64,000 bases of DNA from Escallonia rubra (Eukaryota > Streptophyta > Magnoliopsida > Escalloniales > Escalloniaceae), in NCBI GenBank assembly GCA_033065855.1, contig JAVXUO010000153.1, positions 62,001 through 126,000 of the forward strand, written 5' to 3'. The position numbers and the translations under genes were made by a program. Shown in pieces: positions 21,870 through 32,907 of this stretch (within the stretch, counting starts at the first letter, position 1; each line of letters starts with the position of its first letter). The notes under the pieces were generated by a model that worked only from the letters and a program-made list of their open reading frames with translations, was not told the DNA's origin and did not search any database.

Positions 21870-24398
21870 ATGGCAGGCAAGGATACTAGCGTTGGAGCAT
21901 CCGGAGTGGCCGAAGAGAATGTGGTCGTGGTCGAGCGTGGGCGAGATCCATTACCACCCGCCGGTGGGAAGAAGGGTGGTCGAGGCCAAAGCAAGTCTAG
22001 TGATGCACTTGCTTCGTTGGATGGCCGAACGGGTCGCTTGGAGATTGCTATGGGTGATGTCAAAGATCATGTGGGAATGGTCGAGCAAAATCTACAGACG
22101 TTGGGGGATCACGTCTTAGAAGAGCTCGATTCGCTCAAGAGGGCGGTGGGCGCCCAAGACGAGCTACGTGAAAGGTTCACGGAGTTGTTCACTAGTTTGC
22201 AAGAACAACTCGATGGGGTGAAGGCTAGCGTGGAGGAGACGAGGCAAGACGCGGCGATGTGCAAGAGAGCTATCGCGGGTGGAGCGATTGCCACTCCTAG
22301 TCCAAGGGTGGACACGCCTAAGCCGAAGGAGTTCGGAGGCAAGAGGGACGCCAAAGAGCTCGACAACTACATATGGCACATGGAGCAATATTTTGAAGGT
22401 GCTGGCATCATGGATGAGAAGACGAAGGTAAGAACTGCGACTCTTTATCTTACGGATACCGCAACTCTATGGTGGCGTAGAAAGCATTGCGAGATAGAAA
22501 AGGGGTTGTACACCATAGATACGTGGGAGGTGTTCAAAAGGGAGATCAAAAAGCAGTTCTATCCAGAGAATGTGGCCTACGAAGCAAGAAAGAAGATGAA
22601 GGAATTGAGGCATAAGCGTAACATAAGCGAATATGTGAAAGAGTTTACTACACTTATGCTTCATATTCCGAATATGGCGGAGGAAGATCTTCTATTTAAC
22701 TTTGTCGACGGCCTCCAAAGTTGGGCCAAGAAGGAACTTCAACGCCGGGGCGTGAAGGATGTCGATGAAGCCATAGCAATGGCGGAGTCGTTGACGGAGT
22801 ACGATCGAGGTGGTGAATCTTCAAAGCCAAAGTGGGAAGATGAAGCTTCGGAAGGCAACCACGCCAATGGTGGGGGAGAGAGCCCTAAGGCGTGGCACAA
22901 AGGGGACAAGCATGCTAGCACAAGCAAGACCGAGGGCCACGGCAAGCTACAAGAAAGACGTGCGAGCCGCAAGCTTAAGGATTGCTTCTTTTGCGGAGGA
23001 CCGCATTGGGCAAGGGATTGCCCGCGACAAGGCAAGATGGCTGCCTTGATTGAGGAGAAGGAGAAGGCCGAGTGCGAGGCGGTGCACATAGGCTCGATAC
23101 AAGTCCTCAATGCGCTCCAAAAGAAAAATGTGCCGCAAGTCCCGACGGGTGAGGGACAAGCTTCTAAGAGCGAGGGGTTGCTCTACATGGAAGCGAAGTT
23201 GAATGGGAAGCTCGCTCATGTGTTAATGGATACGGGGGCGACTCACAACTTCATCACGATGGGAGAGGCCGAACGGTTGGGCCTCAACGTGGTTGACGGG
23301 GGAGGTTGGCTAAAAACCGTCAACGCCGAAGCAAAACCCCTACAAGGCACAGTTCGACGGGTGGAAATGTGTCTTGGCAAATGGAAGGGGTTCGTGAATT
23401 TCTCTGTCGCGCGGATGGATGATTTCAAGGTGGTGTTAGGCCTTGATTTCTTGCGACAGGTGAACGCTCTTGTGTCACCGTACAACAACGCGATGTGCAT
23501 AATGGAGCGAGGCGCGGCTTGTGTGGTGCCTTTGTTCGGGGGAACATCGAGCACCATGACTTCTATGCGGCTATCGGGTATGCGACTAGCACAAGAAGTC
23601 GAAAGGGAGGAAGCCAAGAAGAGTGAGGGCACTTACTTGGCGAGTCTCAAGGTTGAAGATCGTGTTGTGCTGCACGAGTTTGAGAAGCGGCAACCACCTA
23701 GGAGGAAGGTGGGCGATCAAGGCAAGCTTGACCGGGGGGCCAAGCCACAAAACGTGGTACCATGTGGGATGGCGCCACCAAAGGAGGAAAAGTTGTCGAC
23801 TACTTCGAAGGCAAAGGGGGAGATCGTCAAGCTAATCAAGGAGGGCCTACAACGCGATCCCTTAGCCAAGGAGTTGCTACAGCTTGTGAAGAGTGGGAAG
23901 ACACAACGATATCGGGTGAAAGGAGACCTACTCTACACAAAGGATGGACGAGTGTACGTGCCAAAGTGGAGAGACCTAAGGAAAATGGTCATACGAGGGA
24001 GTCACGACACTCAGTCGACGGTGCATCCGGGGCATCGACGGACATATGCCTTGGTGACTACGGCATACTTTTGGCCTCAAATGAAGAAGGAGGTGCAAAT
24101 GTGTGTCAAGACTTGTCATGTGTGCCAACAAGTCAAGGGGGAGAGTCAAGCCGAGGAGGCTAAACTCTTAGATACATCGCAAGTTTTGCATGACTTGCAA
24201 AGGCGCGAGGCCGAGTACGTGCTTGGGGATAGGCTTGAACAAGGACGAGATGTTCCACCGAAGCAGCACTACTTGGTCAAGTGGAAGGGATTGTCGGAGC
24301 ATGAAGCGACTTGGGAATTAGCGGAAGAGCTCGGACAGTTCGAAGACCTCGTGGATCGCTATCACGAGGAGGTTGCGACGAGGGCGTCGCAAGATTAG
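21870..24398 (+). CDS. Gag-protease-integrase zinc finger-chromodomain fusion polyprotein
   Basis: One open frame of 842 codons from the ATG at 21,870 to a TAG. The frame is open upstream to 21,834, but without an ATG. In order (numbering from 21,834): coiled-coil-like N terminus; Retrotrans_gag region about 155-330 (TATLWWRRKH, WEVFKREIKKQFYP); CCHC knuckle at ~383 (CFFCGGPHWARDC); aspartic protease with DTGA at ~465 and VLGLDFL. The start of the RT linker (AKPQNVVPCGMAPP) follows, and then everything to the end of RNase H is missing. The H2C2 integrase finger remains (HPGHRRTYALVTTAYFWP, CHVCQQ at ~760). The DDE integrase core is missing, and a chromodomain closes the frame at ~795-842 (YLVKWKGLSEHEATWE). 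Both deletions keep the frame. The intact frame suggests selection or recent origin. Confidence 0.92.
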   Translation: MAGKDTSVGASGVAEENVVVVERGRDPLPPAGGKKGGRGQSKSSDALASLDGRTGRLEIAMGDVKDHVGMVEQNLQTLGDHVLEELDSLKRAVGAQDELRERFTELFTSLQEQLDGVKASVEETRQDAAMCKRAIAGGAIATPSPRVDTPKPKEFGGKRDAKELDNYIWHMEQYFEGAGIMDEKTKVRTATLYLTDTATLWWRRKHCEIEKGLYTIDTWEVFKREIKKQFYPENVAYEARKKMKELRHKRNISEYVKEFTTLMLHIPNMAEEDLLFNFVDGLQSWAKKELQRRGVKDVDEAIAMAESLTEYDRGGESSKPKWEDEASEGNHANGGGESPKAWHKGDKHASTSKTEGHGKLQERRASRKLKDCFFCGGPHWARDCPRQGKMAALIEEKEKAECEAVHIGSIQVLNALQKKNVPQVPTGEGQASKSEGLLYMEAKLNGKLAHVLMDTGATHNFITMGEAERLGLNVVDGGGWLKTVNAEAKPLQGTVRRVEMCLGKWKGFVNFSVARMDDFKVVLGLDFLRQVNALVSPYNNAMCIMERGAACVVPLFGGTSSTMTSMRLSGMRLAQEVEREEAKKSEGTYLASLKVEDRVVLHEFEKRQPPRRKVGDQGKLDRGAKPQNVVPCGMAPPKEEKLSTTSKAKGEIVKLIKEGLQRDPLAKELLQLVKSGKTQRYRVKGDLLYTKDGRVYVPKWRDLRKMVIRGSHDTQSTVHPGHRRTYALVTTAYFWPQMKKEVQMCVKTCHVCQQVKGESQAEEAKLLDTSQVLHDLQRREAEYVLGDRLEQGRDVPPKQHYLVKWKGLSEHEATWELAEELGQFEDLVDRYHEEVATRASQD

Positions 24399-24409
24399 GT
24401 GGGGGAGAA
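24399..24409 (+). promoter_or_regulatory. Polypurine tract of the chromovirus
   Basis: tgggggagaa-type purine run between the TAG stop and the 3' LTR. It is the expected primer for plus-strand synthesis. Confidence 0.8.
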
Positions 24410-24907
24410 TGTCCCGCACTTTTTATATGGAGGCTAATTTTAGAAGAAACGCCACGCAGGCGCTCATTAGGCGCTTACGAGACGCTTCGTGGACGCTTAC
24501 TTGGCAGTTAGGTGGAAAGGCTTCCGGAAGGTTGAACATGTGTAACATGTTTAACATATGTAACATGTGTGAATATTCTAAAGTAGGAAAGTACTCTAGA
24601 ATTCTAGAAGCATAATAGGATCCGTAGGATCGAATGTATCTCCACCGTTCGTTGAGGAGGTGGACTAGTATAAATAGGTGAGGCCACACTTGGCCAAAAT
24701 CATCCAAGACACATCCAATACATCTTTGTATTCAAGCTCTCTCCAAGTAGTGCATTGGGAATCCTTTCCCCAACCTCTTGTGTTCCGCTGCATATTTGTT
24801 TCCAACTTCGCCCAGCTCTACGGTTAGGCTGACTTAGCCGAGCAAGCGGGGGCTTGATCTAGCTAAGTGCCGCACGGTTTCGGCTTAGGGAAGTTCGATC
24901 CGTGACA
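24410..24907 (+). repeat. 3' LTR of the chromovirus
   Basis: Counterpart of the 5' LTR, 498 bp, starting TGTCCCGC and ending TGACA. It is followed by AGTT, matching the 4 bases before the 5' LTR. Confidence 0.92.
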
Positions 24908-25142
24908 AGTTGGTCCGAAACAATAACATTGGCATACAACTTACTGCCTAGTAGAAAGTAGATCATGTAGATCAATCTTTGAAGATTGCCGCACAAGAAG
25001 AATGATATTAAGAAACCTTGAAAACTAGAAAAACAAATAAATACTCTCATCAAATATACGTATCCATACGTTACCTAGAAAAAAACGTCGTCATAACAAA
25101 AACAAATTGCTAAAACAAAATTTGCAATCGGGTTCAATTGGG

Positions 25143-27064
25143 TCATCTTTTCCGTGATTTCTTAAATGATTTCCCATTCCTGCGGTCTAAATATTTGTGA
25201 ACTTCTTCCTCGTCATCGTCTCCATCCTTTCTTCTCTTCTTGCCTCCGGTTTCTTTAATTTTCTACAGAAGATTCAAGGAAAATAGCTTGAAAAATTCAG
25301 CACATCTCATGGAGACAGTATGTAACACGACTAGCATACGAGAAGCCATAATTCTAGACAGGTATACATTGAAACATTTATATCTGGCGACAAAGGAACG
25401 GTGTGGAAAGATAAAACAAATGAGACTAATGCAAATATCAGAGGGTAGGGCAATGACCTTAAAAAACTGAGCAGTATAAGCACTGCAAATCATTACCATT
25501 ACGATCGCTGATATAACTTCAATAAGCAATTTCCAAACAGTCAAGTACTGACTCTACAATGTTTACTGACAAGCAGTCTCTCTTGAACAAAAAACAGATG
25601 ATAAACTTTGCATAAATATTTCCTTTGGCTGATCTAAATATAGTTTATGAAATCACTATCCTAGCCAATAAAGTTGGACCAAATGAATCCAAACTCCAAG
25701 TAATCTATTAGAGGCATAACTTAAGTTTCAAATGTGACCTATTGTTGTGTTTCTACGACTAGACATAACTATATAAACTAGCTAGCAGCGACACAGACAC
25801 GGACATAGCATCCGAGACCGACACAACTGGAACACCTAATACCACAACTTCCGAAAAACCAGATTTTGGACATCACAAGAGCCGCTGAATATTTTTATGT
25901 ATTCTTTTACGTATAAGCATTCTTTCAAGCACATTCCACCTCTGAAATTGCATTTCAGGGTTAAGTTTCCTGCATCTTGTGCAGATTTGCTACACTGTGT
26001 TAGAAATCTCCAAAGAGGTTAACATGGGTCATCTGCCCTAGCTGAACCTACTGCACTACTACCATCACTTAAATTAATTTCCAACACTGAGTTTCAGCAT
26101 CAATTCAACCATAGTGAAGAACGGAGAGAAGCAGGAAATTGGAGAAGTTGATTGGAACGAAATATTACCGAAGTTGTTGTCTTTCTTCTTAATTACAGCA
26201 GAAAGAACGGAGAGAAAGGAATTACTAGGGAAGAAAGAAAAATATGAAATAAGAAACAGAAGCAACAGGCCATCACAACAAAAAACAAAGACATGATAAC
26301 AAAAAACAGAAAAAAAAAAGAGCAAAGCAAAATCCTGTCACCTCATCTTTGTCCCCTCTCAGTTAGGCAGCATTGCAGCAACCAATGAGAACAAATAAAG
26401 CGATATCCGATCTGCGGATATATTAGTCTTTACCTAATTCTCAATTCCTTTAAAGAGCCCCTACTGTTATTAACGTTTTATCCCAACCTCTAATAAGTTC
26501 ATGTAAGAAGTGCCATAACAGAGTGTCTGATAACATAAAAAAATAATAAATTTGGACCCCTCTAGTCTGAAGGTGTCGGTGAGGTGTCGGGACGTTGGCA
26601 AGTGCATGACATGATACCTTGACCATAGAAGGTGTCTGTGGTTCAAACTATATAGATAAGACCACTCCGGATGGACCAATTTATCCAAGTATAACTATCA
26701 TGTTCTCAAGGTACAACTCCTAAAGTTAGAACTGAAGAATCACAAAACAATGAAGAAGATACCAACTTAAATATCAAAGTCGTACCATGATAGATATTCT
26801 TTTTTCTTCCATAACCCGTTCCAACAGAAGCAGGACTTCTTCTTCTTGGGCTGGAAACTCGGGTAACTTCTTACCTGAAACAGACAATGTTGTCAACCTA
26901 ACCAGCTCTAAAATCACTAACATAATTCATGAGTGTTGAATTTGATGCATACCAATTAACTTCTCTATCTGTATATACCACTCCAATTCATACTGATTCA
27001 CTAACGAGATTGCAATACCAGATCGTCCAGCTCGAGCAGTTCTTCCTACTCGATGTATATAATC
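25143..27064 (-). pseudogene. RH10: Last three exons of a DDX47/RH10-type DEAD-box RNA helicase
   Basis: On the minus strand, exon 27,064-26,953 encodes DYIHRVGRTARAGRSG (helicase motif VI) and ISLVNQYELEWYIQIEKLIG. Exon 26,874-26,786 encodes KKLPEFPAQEEEVLLLLERV and MEEKRISIM. Exon 25,262-25,143 encodes KIKETGGKKRRK, an acidic run and a basic tail ending TGA. All junctions are GT-AG and the phases fit. This is the C-terminal end of the plant RH10 (Rrp3/DDX47) family, which acts in rRNA processing. All upstream exons (Q motif, Walker A, DEAD, SAT) are missing: I searched 27-33 kb by eye and found none. Unless very long introns hide them beyond the NUMT-like and TIR insertions, the gene is truncated. 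The three exons themselves show no stops or frameshifts. Confidence 0.8.
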
Positions 27065-28150
27065 CTGCAGACCATTCCGTACAATTGGCAGATGAATGAC
27101 AAGTTGCAGGTTTTGTGAACATTTTGCCAGAGATAAGACTAGTGAAACAAATAAAAGCCGAGCCTTCACAAGGAAGATTTTTGTTTTGTTAGATTGGTAA
27201 CTTCTTTGGAATATATAACTACAATTCAGGGAAGAGAAAGATTCACAGAGTAAAATTTATAAAAAACGGCAGTTTAAGTGTCTTTTCTTGCTTTTCTTCA
27301 GGTAAGGGGGGGCAGGAGGAGTACAAAGCATTGAAGGGCAGGAGCATAAGAATTGTGCAGCAGCAAGATTGCCAATTGTGACATGCAGTCACAGGTTAGG
27401 AATAAAGAAACAGCGGCTTCTCTGTAGCGGGGTAAGGCAGCTCCAAATCTTAGTTGATATAAAATCTCAAGTCAAATGATCAAGTAAAACTAGCTAAAGG
27501 ACCGGTCGAATGCACGGGACTTTCTTCATATGTCAAACACAACGAAATTCTGGCATTTCGTATTTGAAAGTTAAAGAAATAGTAAACAGCATAATTTGAA
27601 TAGATAGCTTACAACTTCTTGAAAAACTTCCTTTGAGTGGCCTCATAACTTTCTTTTTGAGTGCTTTTAAGTAACAAAATACGGTATTCAGTACATGAGT
27701 CGTATTAAGTGACAAATTAGGTATCAGCGACTCTGGCATTGTGTGAGATTAAAAATCATCACTCAGAACTGATCCTCTCAAATAAGCAACACTTCAGAGA
27801 TTCAAAGCTGCAAATTTCTATCGACGCTCCCCTTTTCTTTTTTAGAATTGAGTAAGTGATGTTTGCATTTTCTTATCATGTCAGCGTGATCCAATTCATT
27901 TTACTCGTGAAACGTATAAAGTGCAACCTACCTGAAAGAAAATTCCCAAGCTTTGCTTATGTCCTTTTGCCTAGCTCATCTTATTATTTAAAGAGTGTAA
28001 CTCATCTCCACTATAAGTGATTTCACTGTTAAAATTAGACTACCACTGAGAAACTGTTCGCGGTAGAGCTACAAATTTGTAAAACTTATAAAGGCCACTT
28101 CTTATTGAACAGCCTTACAATTAGTAAAAAAAAATGCCAGTCAACTCGTC
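27065..28150. other. No gene seen
   Basis: AT-rich sequence upstream of the helicase exons. A ~45-bp patch at 27,793-27,840 (attcaaagctgcaaatttct) resembles sequence just after the orphan kinase start at 10,325. No other structure was recognised. Confidence 0.4.
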
Positions 28151-28159
28151 TCGTACATG

Positions 28160-28950
28160 GAGCAAAGGACCCATAAGGGATCTTTTTTCAACTTCCAGCC
28201 AAGTCCGGTATTTTTTTCTCTTTTGATTCAGGTACTTAAGACAGGACAGGAAATCGTTTATTCGTAATATCTATCTTCCCGCCTAGCTACGGGCCGGGCA
28301 CCACTTCTTGGTTCAGTGTTCTAAACTTCGCTACCTGAACTATGGAACTAAAAGGAGTGCATAGGTGATTCCGCAGAGCTTTCTGAGAAGGATAGTCTAG
28401 TGTGTAAGCACAGCAATGAACCGCGGTGAGCCCCCAGAAGGGCCAACTTGCATTATTGTTTTGGCTTTATGATTACACTTCGCTTGTTAGCCTAGCTCCC
28501 GCATTGTGAAAAAAAAAAGGAAAAGTTCATGAACAAGGATTTATTAGTTTCAAGAGCTTGTTAGCCCAGCTCCAGCATTAAAAAAAGGGATTGAGTTCGA
28601 GTTGGTGAGCGAGGATCTATTACTTTCCATCCTAGATTGTATTAGGCAATAGAAGTAACCATATCACTTGGATGCTTATTCCTTGCCTTGCAGCAGTTAC
28701 GTCATGATCTACTATCTTTATTGATATTACTCTTAGATTAAGGGGTTAGGGTGGCTCATTCCCAAAGAAAAGAGAAAGTCAAGCTAAGTCAGTCTCGTTA
28801 ACAAAATGTAGATTCCAACTTGTCTAAGTCAACGGATGGTCAATTCCACCCTAGAAGAACTAGATTATCTGGCACTTGAACTAGCTTTAATTAATGCATA
28901 TTCACTTAAACACGATTGAAGAGCAAGCCAAGGCAAGAAGAAGGAAGTTA
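28160..28950. repeat. Organelle-like (possible NUMT) sequence, copy 1
   Basis: The base composition changes to the moderate GC, word-rich style of plant mitochondrial spacer DNA (acgggccgggcaccac, gtagagctac-like words). No rRNA, tRNA or respiratory gene is recognised, so origin is a guess. Positions 28,466-28,950 recur at 32,850-32,907 plus 34,434-34,930 (ttgttagcctagctcccgc, gaactagattatctggcac, gccaaggcaagaagaagg). Confidence 0.4.
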
Positions 28951-29019
28951 GGCTAAGCACAAAGAGCTCAGATCAGTGTTTCTGAGCTCCTAGTCATCAA
29001 ATAAAGAATCTATATACTT

Positions 29020-29450
29020 CCACAAGTGTTTGAAGAACTAAACATAGAACCTACATTATTTATCGTATACATCAGTTGTCCACCGCTATTGAAGTACTAC
29101 CTCCACAAACTTACTGTCACCACAATTTCTACCACCTTTGTCAATGCTGCCACTATCCCACATTATTGTTACCACTACCACCAGCAACAACCATCACCAC
29201 TACCACCAAACTGCCCACCCAATCGCCACTGATTGTTATGACTGTTAGAGATCACTACTTCATTAACACCCGCCACACCAGCACGACAATAATAGCCACT
29301 GCGACGCGCTCCACAGTTAGTACTTTTACCATCACCACCACCATATCTATCGCCATCTTGCTATTACCGTTACCATGGACCATCCCACACTCCCACCAGA
29401 TTAAAACTAAGGGAGACAATTTTGCAACCGAACCCACTAATTATGCTAAT
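29020..29450. other. CCA/CAC-rich low-complexity tract
   Basis: Dominated by ccaccacc, tattgttaccac and similar words, so His/Thr-rich frames stay open. I see no domain. Confidence 0.5.
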
Positions 29451-29569
29451 GGAAACCCAAAGCAAAATAATTTTGAAAACAACCGCATTCAATTTTAGGG
29501 ATTATTGAAACGAATCAATAAAAGAGTAGCGAAAATAACAAATTGTGCAAGTTTCTAGGTAATTCCTCC

Positions 29570-30662
29570 TTCTTCTTCTTTTTTTTTTTTTTTTAGATTT
29601 TATTGTAATTTTTGTTTATTGTTCCAGCTTTCTTTCCATAAAATCATTTTCTTCATATAAAAGGCTTATATTCCTTCAAAGTATACCTTAATGTGTATTT
29701 CGGACTTACAGCATTTTATTATCTCATATATATATATTTTTTTAGATTTTTATGTAATTTTTGTTTATTGTTCCAACCTTCTTTCCATAAAATCATTTTC
29801 TTGATATTAAGCGATCATATTCTTTGAAGCACCGGCACCGGGTACGCGTCGGGAGCGGGTGCGCCTCGAGTGCGGCAACGGTGCGTGTCAGGTGCGTGTC
29901 CACCTTTTTTTTTAATTATTTCTTAAGGGCGCGGATCGGGTGCGTATCAGCTTAGATCTGTCACCACCGGCAATCTGAGAGGAGACACTGGAGAGAAGAA
30001 GTTGAAGCAGCAGAAGAAGAAGACGAGAAAGGAAGAAGAAGAAGAAGGAGGAGAAGGGGACTTACCAGCGACCCACTGCGGCGTGCACCGTGCGCTCCAG
30101 ATAAGAAGGAGAAGGAGTCGATGTTCTGTGTCGATGTTCTTATCTTTTGACTTTTTGACATTAGTTTTGTTATATTATTTAAGGACCCCAATTGTTAAGT
30201 TATTACATAAACCAAACCCAGTATTTCAAAGAAATAAAAGTAATACCACATAAAAACTTTATATGTTCAGTTCTACAATTTTAATATTTATAAAACAACC
30301 CATTAAACTTAACAAATTCTTACTAATTTGGTTGAAAGCTTTAAAAATTTACAAAAGAACCCATTAAAATTAAAAACTCACTACTTTGGTTAGAATATTA
30401 ATATCTTTTCACATATATCATGATTATTAAGATTAAAATTGTTAACAAATTACATACTAAGTATACATAATTAAAAAAATATTTGTAAAATACGCCGTAT
30501 CCCCGCCGCACCCGTATCCTAAAATGTTTAAAAATGCTGTATTCGCGTATCCACACCCGTGTCGTATCCGCACCCGTGTCCGTGCTTCTTAGAACATATT
30601 CCTTCAGAGTACAGCTTAAATGTGTATTCCGGACTTAAAGCATTTTATTATCTCATAATTAG
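29570..30662. repeat. Tandem duplication (~150 bp units) split by a TIR element
   Basis: The order (agattt..gtaatttttgtttattgttcca, tttccataaaatcattttctt, tattcctt, ggacttacagcattttatta) occurs at 29,595-29,730. It occurs again at 29,752-29,826 continuing at 30,597-30,660. The second unit is interrupted by the 29.83-30.59 kb element. Confidence 0.7.
29827..30592. mobile_element. Non-autonomous TIR DNA element, superfamily unresolved
   Basis: The left end GAAGCACCGGCACCGGGTAC and the right end (reverse complement GAAGCACGGACACGGGTGCG) form GC-rich subterminal inverted repeats with iterated cgtatccgcacccg words. The interior is AT-rich with a purine run. No transposase is seen. Flanking catattcttt and catattcctt could be an imperfect target duplication but also belong to the underlying tandem repeat. 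Confidence 0.65.
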
Positions 30663-32330
30663 CTGATAACTGAATCTACTTTAAGTACTTAACTATTGTA
30701 AGAATGTTTTTACGGAGTAAGAAGTCGAAAGTAAGTCTTACCAAAATCTTGAACATTTGTGAATTTACCTAGAACTTGAATAAAAAAAATGATCTTGAAT
30801 AAAGCAAGTTACCTGGAACACGGGTAATTTGAGGCAGTTTTAGGGCATTACCTGTCTATATATGTTCAGTGTCAAGGTGTCCGTCACTGATGCTGCATCT
30901 TGGCTGAATAAATATATTCTTGGATGAATGCTGCATCTCTGACAATGGAAAGAAGATTACGATACATGCAAATGCCATAATAGGACTGGATAAGGTTGCT
31001 TAAAGGATACAAACGAAGTAAATGGAGAAACAGAAGCAGTTTTGTCATTTATATGTTTAGCAAGAAGTACTTTCACTTTATACAAATTTTAAGCAAGAAC
31101 GTCTATAGTCAAAGCAGATAATCCAAAAGGTGCACAATATATGTTAGATATTAGCACCTCTGTACTGGAGCAGGAAGACATGACAAAGTGTTACCTTTTA
31201 GATAAGTGGGATCGGGAGGAAACTACCATGAAGTCTGGTAATACTTTGGCACCATTTCATGAAAAAACAAGCCATGGAAGAATCTGGGAAAAGAAAAATG
31301 TACACAAAAGGCTAAGGGAGGCTGAGCAAATGCAAAAAAAGCTAATTTCAGAAATTAAAATAAGAAAGGTTCTAACTCAGCTACGGTGCTAGAAAACTAG
31401 ATTAATTCATTCAAACATGTATCTGTGCCTGCAATGTGAAAAGGGGTCAGGTGCAAGTGCTTAAGAATGCTGAAATTCATGCTTGTACAAAATATTATAA
31501 AAGTGACAAGAAGAGGAAAATAACAACAGAGAAGATGGTGATACTATATATGATTCAAGACTAATGAGATGGAAACTAAGAAAAGGAAAGACTAAACTTT
31601 GCATAGCTGCAAGTACTATCCTTAATGATCCTTTTTTCCCCTGCCACTGGGACTTTCCTAATTTCAATATGATTGTTTTTGGTCCTTACAAAGGCACACC
31701 GAAAATGGGTAGAGTGATTTTATGTTGAAATTTCACTTGTAATGAAATTTCAGGCCCTTCTCTATTTTTAGCCTGTTTTGCATACGTCTACTGTACATAG
31801 TTATTATACAACACAGATGGTAGTTTCACACATGAAGATTATAATACGTAGTCTTCAGAGCAGAATGGTGGGCTTTTAACTCAAATCAGAGATGAACTGC
31901 AGGATTGTCATTGACCGGAAGTTTTGTCCTATCACCTCCCCATATATTTGACGGCAACTAAGTGAAACTAAACCTTTAACATGTAGAGGGATCAATTTTC
32001 TCAATTGCTTAGCTTCTGGAAAACCAATAATTCCACCACTACTCTACTAAAGAAATTCCTAAACACTATTCCCGATTTCATGAATTGCAATATTCCTAAT
32101 CTAAGAGGCCAAATTTGACCAAAATTGGACCCTATATGGAAAAGCCCCAAATTTCCACCGGAGTAGGAACCCTAAAGGTAATAAAAAATAAAGAAGGAGA
32201 TGGCATAACTTTTTCTAGAATTAACAAAATTAACACAAAATCATCTATTAATGCAAAACGGGTATCAAAAGTCGAAACAATAGAATAATTCATTACAAAG
32301 GTTGAAACAAAAATTAATGAAAAGATAGTT
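30663..32330. other. No gene seen
   Basis: AT-rich DNA. An 83-codon plus-strand frame at 31,141-31,392 has no recognised domain or codon pattern. There are no repeat termini. Confidence 0.4.
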
Positions 32331-32720
32331 ACCTAAGAGTTGTGATGGAACTCAGATTGAGAACGTAGCGCAAAAATGGTGGCCGTAGCAGGTGGGTGCT
32401 TGTAGTCTGGTTCTACCAGCGAGCTCGGAGGTGGTTCTTGCGGCAGATTCACGACAGAGATGCAAGAGTTGGAAAGAAAAAGAGATGGGGGCAGAGAAAG
32501 AGAGTAACCCATTGAGAGAGAACTTAGATCTGTGAAACTAGGTTTTGAGCAAACTATCACCAATTGCCCGGGATAATCCAATTGCCAAATAATGCCAGCA
32601 AAATTCTCCCGCCTGATCGTCGACCCCTATCGCGACGGTAAGCAACCGTGGGCTTTGCGACGTCGAGGCTCACCCAATTCCCACAGGTAAGCACCGTCGA
32701 GATTCCCCTTTCAATTTGAA
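32331..32720 (-). other. Possible 5' non-coding exon with splice donor
   Basis: On the minus strand a CT-rich, leader-like stretch ends at a good donor (acaactcttag followed by gtaact, at ~32,337). It might be the 5' UTR exon of the helicase whose last exons lie at 25-27 kb, or of something lost. The evidence is position and donor only. Confidence 0.25.
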
Positions 32721-32907
32721 GCAGTACCTATGGCCACGGTACAATATTAACCGTAGGCGTACAAGACTTCTACCTACGGCTCCTTTTATACTGTAGGCCT
32801 TTTTGTCACTATAAAGCTGTTTTGATGTAGTAATTATTGTTTTTAATTTATGATAATACTTTGCTTGTTAGCCTAGCCCTCGCGTTGTTAAATAATAATA
32901 ATAATAA

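Larger units (their letters stand above)
21323..24907 (+). mobile_element. Non-autonomous Ty3/gypsy chromovirus, both LTRs, no RT/RNase H/integrase core
   Basis: LTRs are 21,323-21,819 (497 bp) and 24,410-24,907 (498 bp). Both run TG...CA and differ by about a dozen substitutions and one indel, roughly 97% identity by eye. Direct AGTT copies flank the element (21,319-21,322 and 24,908-24,911). A methionine-tRNA primer site follows the 5' LTR, and a purine tract (gtgggggagaa) precedes the 3' LTR. The interior holds one open frame (gag-protease-integrase zinc finger-chromodomain) and is far shorter than a full chromovirus. The paralogous segment near 54,930 preserves the empty target site. Movement would need enzymes from a related element. 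Confidence 0.93.

Noticed and set aside
29026..29498. 140-codon plus-strand frame
   Set aside because: CCA/CAC low-complexity translation with no domain.
31141..31392. 83-codon plus-strand frame as a gene
   Set aside because: No domain, promoter, splice context or duplication support.
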